From Aplysia californica (lineage: Eukaryota > Mollusca > Gastropoda > Aplysiida > Aplysiidae): a stretch of 64,000 nucleotides of DNA. Both the position numbers and the translations under genes were made by a program. Positions within the stretch are counted from its first letter, which is position 1, and each line of letters begins with the position of its first letter. Below the pieces are notes generated by a model. That model worked only from the letters and a program-made list of their open reading frames with translations, was not told the origin of the DNA and ran no database searches. Below, piece by piece: positions 22,701-34,465 of the stretch. Location of the stretch: positions 323,248-387,247 of the forward strand of contig NW_004797788.1 in assembly GCF_000002075.1 (NCBI RefSeq), read 5' to 3'.

Positions 22701-25700
22701 AACCACCCACAATAAGCAGATCAGTAACAAAATCATATAGAAACTAGAAGTAGCATCAACAAACCTGAGACAAGGTGCTTTTCTGACAGCATGACCTTGG
22801 TGACAGGGCTGCGATGCACTGTGAAGGTCTGGAACAGCTGCGGCCCGTGGCCAACAGTCTCTGGATGCTGCACAATGACTCGCACGGTACCGGAGCTGGT
22901 GCCATATGCAATCTCTATCCAGTTGCCACTCAGACCTTTTGAGGAGAGTCGTATACTTATGTTTGGTTTTGTTCGGCCCAGAGAAGGATTTTAAAATAAA
23001 TTTCAGTTTCAATCATTGTTATGAAAAACAAAAAAACGACGAGCACAAAGTGAAGAATCCAGTAAACATGATAAAGCAAAAAATTTTTTAAAAACATATT
23101 AGGCGAGAGATAAACAACATTTTAAAAAAAATCAATAAACTATTAGCAGTAGAAAAAACAAGCGAAGACTTCAGAAGCCAAAACAACATCTTAAATGAGA
23201 GATAGTGCAGAAAAAGACGAAAGAAGCAATAAATTACTAGTAGATGAAAAACAAGCTTTCAGCTCTGAAAATATTATCTTTTATGATTTAATGACAAACT
23301 AGAGACTACTGGTGGGCTGTATTACATTCTTATCCAGCAGTCCCAGGTGTGTTTGAGGTTATTCAAGCATCTGCACAATACTTACCCTTCTTTAATCAAA
23401 CCATAGTCTCCATTTCCACTCTATCTTTGTAATTCATTTTAAAAAAGAGTACACACTATCCGTAATATTGGCCTTCAACAACAGGAAGAGAGGAAATGTG
23501 AAATAAGTTGATACATTTGAACCCCCCTCTCCCAGATCTTATGGCCACTTGCCCAAGACAATCAGCTGTACAAACAACCACTTCCCATTCCCTCCCTTAC
23601 ATTTTTACTTTCTATGTTACACATATTATGACACTGTCCATGAAAATTACTCAAAAAGGACCACTTTTATCTTGACAATGGGTGGTCATCTTGGACAGGT
23701 ACATCTAATCTTCAAAATAACAAATAGGCAAACTGAGATGACATAATCATTTTCATTTATATCAATGAGATAAAACATTAATGTAAGACCCACTTGTCTT
23801 TGGCGTCAAGTAAACACTGAGCGCAGTCACCATATCACATGTTGGATCACTGTACAATTCTGTGACAAGTAGATCATTGTCTTTCATGCGTAAAGGAAAC
23901 TTCTGCATGTCTGTGGAGAAGAGGAGAGACCAACAGTCAAAAACAAGAAATGCTGAACCTTAAAAAGGTGTTCAAACAATAATTACTATCAAAGTCAAAA
24001 GCTAAACTGAGATATTTCTTGACACCAACACATTTTCTGAAAAAGGCTCAATCCTTGTAACAACACATCCACCTTCAAGAAAACACTGACAGGGGCACCT
24101 CATCAGTGTGCCCTTGGCAAACATAATAAAATATATAAACAGTTGACATATCTTCATAAGGCTTATATTTACAATTTTTCTTAACCTGTACATATACCTG
24201 GCCTTGCGGGTCAAAAGAGTACACAACGAGGGCTTTGAATTTATTCTTAAAGCTTGCGACCCTTTATGACACCATTTAGGTCATATGGCACAACCATGAC
24301 AATTCAGCAAGACACAGAGCTGTAAAATTAAGCGATTCAGGAAGGACAGCTAAAATACTGACAGTGCTCAATTTCAAATCCTGAATTTCTGTATTCTTGC
24401 CAAGTATGCAATCGACTATGCCACAACAGTTGGCCAGCACAAAGGTAAAGCATTGGAAGTCTTACAATAGGAGTTTTACAAGAGCCCAGTCAAACATTGC
24501 ACAAAGATTATTAAGGGAGAGTGAAGATAACGACTAAAAATGATAGAACAAGTTTAGTTTTTAAATTTTCTCCTGGTGAGAGAAAGCAACCTATTACCTA
24601 AGATCTTCTGATTCTCACATAATAATAATAATAATAGATAGCATTTGTACAACGCATATCCCCGCTCGACAGCAGGCTCTATGCGCTTTACACTATATTA
24701 TTACCCCAGCAGACCATAGAACACTCCGAAACATTTTCAGCTTCCCGGGAAGCATACAGTGCAAGCAGCTGATTAAGCGCTCAAACAATAACAAACTGAC
24801 AAGGATTTTCGCTGTCTATAGCCGGGTACCCATTCCCACCTGGGTGAACTGAGGAAAATTCGTGTAAAGTGCCTTTCCCAAGGACACAACGTCGGGCCCT
24901 TGACAGGATTCGAACCCACGACCTTACGGTTGCAAGTCCGAGAGCCTAACCACATGGCTTGATACGATAGAATACATCATCACTAAACAAAAATAAAATA
25001 AAATTGGACCATGAAACTATAAATGAACAAAGCTCACAGCGGATTACCTATATAATATATAGAGCCATCCTTGCACCCAAGAAGGAGAAAAGATCCAGCT
25101 GTATCGTAGCTGGTGATTGGAACAACATCTTGGATCTGAAAGTCAAAATTTGTATTCAGCATCATAGCATCACAGTATGCTATCACAAAAAATTACACCT
25201 GGACAACCAACAAATACACAACTACAGGTAAAAATATCTTTAAAAGGATTATTTTTTTAGCTACCAAATGATTTAAACCATACTTTGACATTTAAATCAT
25301 TTACATAGGGGTGGACATCTAATCTAATATTCTTTTTTTAGTAGAGGTATTACGGCGCACGCAACTGTATAAGGTCATATGAGCGCCAAAAGATTAGAGG
25401 TGTTACAAGAGAGTAACAAACATAAAAAAGAAGAAGGGGAGATAAGGATGATAGATGTTTGATAGGAAAGAAGAAGCAAACCACACCAGAGCACCCGCCA
25501 ACCACTCACAATCTAATATTCATCTCCCGTAGGCTCCAACAAAGTTAACAGAGAGAAAGAGAAACTCTTTAAAAAACCTTGATCCAAGGACAAACTTTTG
25601 GATATTATAATCAGTGCACTTCACACTATTCCAGTATGCCTCCAACTGAGTGAAGGGGGGCACCCAAACCATGTGTTTATATTTCACTTTGAAATTAACA

Positions 25701-28700
25701 ATAGAAAGGAAAACATAAGCAATTAGGCACCATGTAGAATATACCACTTATGCAAATATGGCATCCACCACAAAAAAGAAACAAATAACATTACAATTCT
25801 CAAAACAACTTCTTCCAAGACCCCATGAGACTGATAAAAATTTAGTGATTCAAATATCATGAGGCAACATATTTACTAGAATGCTTAATTTATGTTTTAG
25901 CACTTATATCAACTGACACAGTAAACTAATTTTGTAAGCTTTTATTTGAAAACTACTGCATTTCTTACCACAAAGTGGGTAATTTTCAAGACCCATTCGA
26001 ATGCCATTACCCTGACATTTTATAACAAACATGACAGTAAGCCAGAAAGCCAAGACCCTAACTATTTAAATTTCAACGATTTGCATTTGCAACTTCAAAA
26101 ACATATCTATCCTCAATACTAAAACATGACCATCAGCAAGATAGTCAAGATCCTGACTGTCCATGTGACAACGACATACCACTGCAACTTCAAAAGCATA
26201 TCTTTCCTCAATACAACAGTAAAAAGAAAGTTGGTAAAGACAGCTGACAACAAAAATAATCATGAGTCACGTCTACTTTATTTAACTCTAAGAAAGTACT
26301 CACTTGCCAATGTTGAGTCATGGAATGCCACACACCCACTTTGCCAGTTCGACTCAAAGCCACCAACTGACTTCCAATAAAAAACAGGTGATCTACAGAA
26401 ACATGTAGGTCAAACACACCTGGAGATGAGGGTAAAAAGTATTTATAAGTTGTTAGTCTCATTTGCATTCCAAAAAATAGTTGGTACTGTTTTTGAAAAG
26501 GAAACACCCAACAAGATCTATACAGACAAAGGTTACATAAATCTGAGAATAATGAGATATAAAACTTAATAATGATAAAACAAAGACGAAACAGGTTGTT
26601 AACTCAGCACTTCCGAAGTTCTTAATCCATACAACATGAAAGTGGGCCAAAATAAATGAGACCAGAGACTGCTGAACTTCTTAAAACAATAGTTCTTCGG
26701 AAACAGAATACCTGCAAGCCACAAACGAGTCACTCACCTATCTGCCTGCTGTCACCTTCATCACTAACAGCCCACAGCCAGACAGTGGAGCCACATGATG
26801 CGGCCACCATCTTGTTGTTGGAGTTGTCTTGGTTCGAACTGATCACCTTGGCATTTAGAGCCACACGTTCTACCTGGGTTTGCATGTGCTGGCTCTTCCA
26901 TATCATATGCCATCCGGTGCTGTCCTTCATTCTGGAAGAGATAACAGATAGACATTTAAACAGAAATATGTGCTGATCACAACAAAAAAGGGAACTTATA
27001 CTATATATGAAAGATATACATTTAGCACATGCTATATTTGGGGGAAAATAAAATGGCACAAATCGTCCCAACAAGAAACCTTCCACAGTTCTGTCCTGTT
27101 TTAGACACTTATTCGTATCTTGTCGAAACATTGCGGTTCACGTTCTTAAAAAACTATTGCAGACATTAAAAAAATTATGGACACCTTAACTTTATCAGCA
27201 AGGAATTGTGTGGTGGATTAGGGAAATTTTGCCATTATCACATGAAAAAGTTATGTGCATTAAAGGTACTCCTGTCATTTCAGACTCTTGACTAAACCAG
27301 GCACCTATTTGCCACTCCCAAAAGGAGTTATTGACTTTCAATACAGAATGATTTCCAGAAATAGCAGAACAATGTTTTTATCAGATAGCATTTTTTAGTC
27401 TTGCTTTCTTCTTCTGTGGTGAAAAAAGGAAAAAGGAGAGGAAAGAGGGACAGAAGATTTCTACGGGCCCCTAAAAACCAGCTGTTCAAAGCAGTGAACG
27501 CTGAAATGGAGAATAAAAAACCCCCAAAAATAACAGTGAAGCAAACAGTACCCCTCAAAAGCTCTGATCCCTGGCAAAGCACAATATTCTTTTTTCCTGC
27601 GCATCTGGAACATTTAACGTATTTGTACATACTAGGAGGACAAAAACTGTCAGATAAACATTGAATTTAGAAAAATTCCATATATCTGAATGGTTGATCA
27701 GTTATTTCCTATGAATACCCTAGGGATTTAAATGATGTGCATATTTAATATTTAGAATAAGTCAACGTAAGACAAATCGCAGAAAGGGACAAATAAAATG
27801 GAACCTTAATTTCTTTACTTTTTAATAAATTGTCAGTCATGAGACAGAAAGTCTGACAATGCTAATGTGGTATACCAAGAGACCATAGTAGACAATGCAG
27901 TACAAAAACTTACCTGTAGCAACATATAAAATGAGGATAGGCAGCACAGATCCAGTTCTGATGTGCACGTAACATAGTCACACGCAGCGGGTCCACAAAG
28001 GAGCCTGAAATATTACAAGGAAAACATTATTTTCTCCAATATTCTGGGACAAAAAACGTATGGAATTGATAACTTTTTTAACTTATGCTGAATCTTAAAA
28101 GATTATAATTTTCATATATATTGGTCAAAAGCGTGTAATTTTATTATAAGACACTAATAGCCGGATGAGAACTAAGAACTAACAATACATATAATACGAA
28201 GCCATGTAATATTCTGTCACTGAAAAAAACAAAAAAACAAAAAACAACTAAGTATCTAAAAAAAGAAACAGGAAAAAATCTTTCACCTACAAATACTGCA
28301 GTGTCAGTAAAATTACTACCTTCGCGGAAGAGAGCAACAGCTTCCTCACCAATAATCATTCCTTCCCCCACTGATTCATACTTAGCAAACATCATCAACA
28401 CTCCCTTACCATTAAGCATTCGTTCCCCCACTGATTCACACTAAGCAACATCATCACTCCCCTTTTCTTTTCAAGACCTGACACAGTATATGTTTTACAG
28501 GTCCTAACACTGAGGATATGTTTTACTGGACCTTATACCGTGACTTTGTTTCATGGAACTACACTACAAATGAAATGAACTCTTTATTCCACAAAGGAAT
28601 TTCACAAAATGGCAAAATCTGTACTGTAAGTCCCTGAATCATCAACTACCACTTCCAATAACTTACAGTGAGGATTTACAGGTTCGGATCTCCCCCAGTT

Positions 28701-31700
28701 GACATCCAGATGCTGTGAGTCTGGACGTTGGTCAGCTGTAGATCGGCGTGCCTCATGAGCTAGTGACCTCGAGTCAGTGGACGACTGTCGCTGATGCTGG
28801 CTTCTGCTGTCCAAGGATGAACTCCTGTCAGAACAGTCAGATGCTTTACTCAGAACATAAAAGAAAGTCATTATAGAAGGACAGATCAACTAATTGTCCT
28901 TGAAGACAAATTCTACTTCCATAAATCAAAACGCAAAAAAATTAAGTTCACAGTAGTGCTGAAACAAACTCACTACCCAGGGAAAAACAAAGCAGAAAAA
29001 AAAGATCTTCGTGTTTCTGTATATATGTGAGAAAATGTAAGTGAAAAGACAGCTTGGTTTTGTAAATAGCCCATTTGTGGCAAAAGTCGAGTCCAATAGC
29101 AAACACTCAATTTATGACCACTGATACCTATTGGGCATGAAAGAGAGGCCAAGAGAGCTATATTGGTGCAGAACTACTTTTTCTCCCTAACCTTGAGTGA
29201 CTATGAGAGGAGGCTGACGATTCCTGAAGACCTGTGGACCCAGGTCTGCGGAGTTCTCCCCCTTCCACACTGACGATGGACTGGCGGACATTAGAGGAGC
29301 TTGGTAATGGTGGGGCTGGATTAAATACAAAGAAAAAAATACATGTAATATTTTTCAAACCTCCATGTAAAACACTAATGAGGTAGAAATAAATCAGACC
29401 TATTACATCAAAGTATACACATAGACTACCTTTACACTAAAGGTAAAGCAGGCTTTTTCATGGTTATAATACAGTTTCTCTCAAGGCACGTTTTTTTATT
29501 TCTTTTCAACACATAATTTTAAAGGAAAAAGAAATTCCTAAACAAACCAAGTACAAGAATCATCATGCCTCATGAGAGTCATTAGCACAATGGCCCAACT
29601 CCATACCAAATGAGCTAAAGGTATGCCCATATGTCATGTAAGTATATAAATGAACATATAGGATATGACAAAAGACATACTAGGCGGCTGGAAGTATCCA
29701 TGGAATAAGACATCACCACATGAAGAATGATTCAAATCCTCACAGAGAGTAAGTCGTCGCACTGAAAGAATACATATAAAAGAAAAAATGTATGCCATTT
29801 ACCATATCATTATTTCTGAAATATTCAATTATGAAAAACATAATAAAGGTGGAAAATTGAGCCATTCCATCTTAACTTCTTTTACTACGACCAAAAACTA
29901 CAGAGGAGATCCCTGTTTTAACAACAGATAAAATAGAAAACTGGCTTTTAAAGATTGAAACGTAAAACAACATTAACAAGAACACAAAAATTTTGAAAAC
30001 ATAAATAACATTGCATTACAGGAACATTAAAAGAGTGTCCTTATAAACGGCTTAACTATATGACCAGAAATTCATTATTTCATATGCACATCTCCAGAAA
30101 TGTCAATAATTAAGAAAGCTGAAATTGGCTGACCTAGAGGAGTGATGCCATAGAATTCAGCTTCGTGACGTAAGGCTGACAGTTCAACATTCCTGAAACA
30201 GAGACATTATTAAAGGAGCACTGTAATACTGAATCATGTTCTTTTTTAACTCACTGATTCAAAACATTTCAGAAGTAAACATTGTTCTTTCAAACTTGAA
30301 GACAAAATGCTGAAAAAATATATTCCCCTGTGGCTCACACTTTATACATCTCAAGTCATGTAGCGCTTTCTAGAATATAAAGGAAGAGATTAAAAGTCAT
30401 CTATAAAACAAGAGAAAATCAGAAATTAAATAATAATCATATAATCTTTACCTTAATTGGATTTCTTTTGTTCGCAAGAAATTCAGAATGACAGAAAACA
30501 ACTTGGGATCCCGATCGACAAAAATCTGAAAAGACAAACATTAACAAATATTACATTATTCTCCAAAGAACCTATTCTAGAACTTATAAGGACTCCAAGA
30601 GAGGGTACAAAGTAATATAATGAAAAAAAATAAAGAAACAAATATTGAAGGGAAGTGCAACTAAAATAAAAAGCCACTGTCAAAGCCCAGCATGAGAACA
30701 TAGAAGTATCTGAACTGCTCGCTATCTCACTGAAAATCCCGTTTACACAGCCATTGTATATTAACTCTAGACAGAATATCACCAATGTGACATAGCTTCT
30801 TCTGAAGGACCTTCATATCTACTAAATTGCTAGATTTTGAGAGATAAGTACATAAGTCCACAAATGGGCTTTCGCAAAGTAAAAATGCTTGGGAGGCACT
30901 TCCTGTAGAAAAAACAAACAATCATAGTGATAAAATATATATATATATTTGAAACAAACATGAAGATGCACAGTGATGAAAGTGACAAAGAAATGTGAAG
31001 CTTACTTTCTTGCTGCTTGAACTACAAATATATGATTTTAAAATTTGGCTCTTACTAACCTCAAATACGAATAACCAACAAAAAAAAAATCATATTGTCC
31101 TTGAGAAGCAAACAGATCATGTACTCACAGCACCAGTTTCGTCTGTGTGCGATGATATCCGTCCACTCAGTAAGCTGAAAAAAGAAAATATTTTCAAAAT
31201 CAGTAATACATATTATCCTCAAAAGTCATTACAATATTATCATCTTAGGGAATAACGCAGGCATAGCCAACCAAAACGATAATAGAACTTAAATATGCTT
31301 TTATTTTCATGACACTTTTTTATGAACGACAATAAACAAGAAAAAACTCAGAGCAAGGATTTGGAACTCTATTGCATTCACATTGAGAAAAAAGTTAAAA
31401 GTCTACAATGCTGTGGTCCTCCTAACCCTGTTGTACAGACCTACAAGTAATAAGAAAAACACTGGTATTTAATTCTTTTAAACTTTTAAGCAACCATTAC
31501 ATTTGATTATCAAAACAAAAATAGAAAAGCTGCAAACCTGGTAAAAAATGTGTCCTGGTTCCATGTTAGTGTTTGTCTTGAAGTGGAAAACCTGTGAAAA
31601 CATATATAATTCATTGAAATCTTCACAATAATAAAAGATAGTAAAAATGCAGTCGAACCTGTCATGAAGGCCACCTATACAAGCAGCTACTTTCCATTCC

Positions 31701-34426
31701 CCCCCCCCCCTTGAGTTTTTAAAAATATCATTTCACTGTGTAAAATGGTCACCCATCCAACACAGCAGTGGCCACCCTATTTTGTCAACAAACAATGAAA
31801 AAAAACCTGTCTAAAAACGACCACACTCTCTAATCGCCCAATGTTTTGTCATAAATTATGTATTGGCCCCTGATGCTATGGACTAGCCGTCATAATCCAT
31901 TCACCTGTCATTATTTTGTTAGTCCCTGCAACTCCAATGTCCAATCATGTTGGGTAGGTCCCACCCACCATTGTTTGCCTAAGTTGACCACACGGTAACC
32001 ATACATTTTCAGCTGCTGGTGAGGGATGCATATGATCCGTCAAAACCTATAAGCCCTGCCCACAATACACATTCAAAATCGTAAGGGAATTTAACGATGG
32101 ACGTGAACATGAATTCACGACAGAAACGTTGCTCCTTCTCTGAGTGGCGGCAATCCATTTCTTTATTTTATCTTGTCTTCCTCGTCTGATACTTTTCGTT
32201 TTGCCTTACCCTTGCTCACTGTCTTCCTCATTTTATACATTGTCATTGTAGAATTTAACACTAACAGCACCGAAGACTCATGTGAAAAACCCTCAAGTAC
32301 CGTTTAGAACGCGTAGAACTTTTTATAATTAAAAAAGAAACCTTCACAGCCCACCAAACACAAAAAGGAGTATGAGAGTGAAGAGTGGCCTGGACAACTT
32401 GATTTGTGTTATTTATTGCACGACTAGACTGAGTGGTGATCACAGCAGCTGAGACTAGTAATTACTGTCACCTTTCCCTGGCTCAGTCTCAATCATCTCA
32501 TTTAAATTTATTGTTCTAAAAATCAGAAAGTAAAGAAAGCAACCCAAAAAGTAGTGCACTTACCAAGAACATGCTAGTAATTTGGAAATTTGTTTTTCCC
32601 CTTTCTCAAACTCAAAGTTTTCCATTATATATTTAGATCTAGGCCGAGGCCAGGCCATTCATTCAATATATACGACTTATTATTTTCGGGAGGAGTTCCG
32701 CAGAGGGTCGACACTTGTCGTGACAAGGTCCACTGATCAAACTGTACAGGAGTTAGGGTTAGGGTTAGGAGGTTAGGGCTAGGACCCTGCTCAAAATACC
32801 CCCTCTTTTGGGTGTTGTTGGTCGGCCGGCCCTCTGCGGAATTCCTTCCATATTTTCACCTGCTGCCGTTTTCACTTTCAGTAAGAAATATGCTCGGGTG
32901 CCTGTTCAAATTGAGATTCTGTGTATTCCTGTTAAAATGCCAAGTCTTGTGTCTATTCAACACCATGTACTTTTTTTTTTGACAAGGTTGCTTACAATCC
33001 CAAGGATATCACGATAAAATTTCAATGTGATTGATAGCGGAGTAGTAGTGAGTAGTGAGTTAGTTAGATCTACTCAGTGAGTGTATAAAATTTCTTTGTT
33101 GTTTTAATTGCGACAGAGAGACGCTGTGACAACTAACGCAGAGTTAACTGCGACAGAGTGAAAACGGAACTCTTTAGCGATTAACATCATCTGCCATTTA
33201 TGCTTCGCTTCCCAGTGTGGTCCTAGTTTCTAGTCTCTGCCTGACAAGACGAAAGGCTTTCTTGAGCAGGCATTCAAATCTTACGACGAATTTGACAAAG
33301 CTTTTGCTAAATTTAAAGATTAAAATTTTGTTGCCTTTAGAAAGAAATAATCGGAAACAGTTGAAAAGGCGAACTTAAAGAGTGTGGCAAAAATCCACAA
33401 AGACTTTCTGTACAGTAGATGTGACTTTATCTGTATACATTATGGACAGCCCATATATTGAGGCAACAAATATTACTATAATTCACCAGCAGCATACAAC
33501 AGCAACAAAAACCACTAGGGGCAACAACAGCAACAACAAGAAAAGAGCTGCGACTGTCTTTGTTTGTCTGTTAGTTTGGTGTGGGTATGTGTGTGTGTGG
33601 GTAAGGTCACAAGCGTGTACTGTGTGCGTTTGTGTGTGTGTATGTGTCTATGTGTGTGAGTGTATTTGTGAGTGTCAGTGTGTGTGAGTGTGTGCGTGTG
33701 TGTATTTGACAAAAGTGACTAAATGTAGAACGACGCAAACTATTTTTAGGTAAGGTGGCCATCTTGTGTGACGTCAGACCAGGACACCCCTCCGATCATG
33801 TGATTACATCGATTCTAAACATAGCCAACCGCATGGCACCAAAGATCATGTGTATACCTACCATGGCATGACATTTGTTGCAATGTTTTTCCAGGAGACG
33901 TACCTGTAATGTGATATGATGCGGTACTCCGATGATGCTGCTGCTTACAAATCTCTTCTGCGCATTATTTATCGGGCCGGGATGGGGGATAATCTCCGGG
34001 CGACTTTACGGCAATTTTCGTGCACTTTATTGTCTTAGCATTTACAGTGTTTTAATTTCAAGCATCAGCATTCTTACTGTTCTGAGCATCAAGTCAACGA
34101 TCTAAGCAATCTTCCATCACCAGAGCATGGATGATGTGCTGCAGATAGCCGCAAGTGTGACATTTTACCGTGCAAAACACATCGATGCGGTTAAAATTAT
34201 AATATGTCAAGCCGCAGACCCAAGCAGTATCTCCAAAGATCGTGTGGTTTGTAGTGTAGAAGAGAATCTTTGTGGTATCTCCGTGGTCTTCTAAAAACAG
34301 TCTGTGGGTATCCCAGGATGTGATGACATCACATTAGTAGACATTCATTACTAAAATCTAAATATTCAGCTAATCAGGCAGGTGCATCGTTCTACGTTTA
34401 GCCGCATGTGTGTAATTGTATGTGTG

Positions 34427-34465
<39 letters not shown>

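Larger units (their letters stand above)
18216..31537 (-). other. introns 2-19 of the KCTD gene (region summary)
   Basis: Most introns are 0.3-1.6 kb and A-rich on +. Apart from the repeats listed separately (SINE-2 at 20131-21285, 22565-22712 and 25339-25510; SINE-1 at 24621-24956; transposon T7 copy B; M1 at 23539-23706) I see no further genes. ORFs of 60-130 codons here are intron read-through of the exons or chance. Confidence 0.6.

Noticed and set aside
26730-27131. 133-codon - strand ORF as a stand-alone protein
   Set aside because: Its second half is KCTD exon 10; the first half is intron read-through without coding character.
32753-32782. Interstitial telomere marking a chromosome fusion
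   Set aside because: Only three perfect units inside a small hairpin; too little for a telomere remnant.
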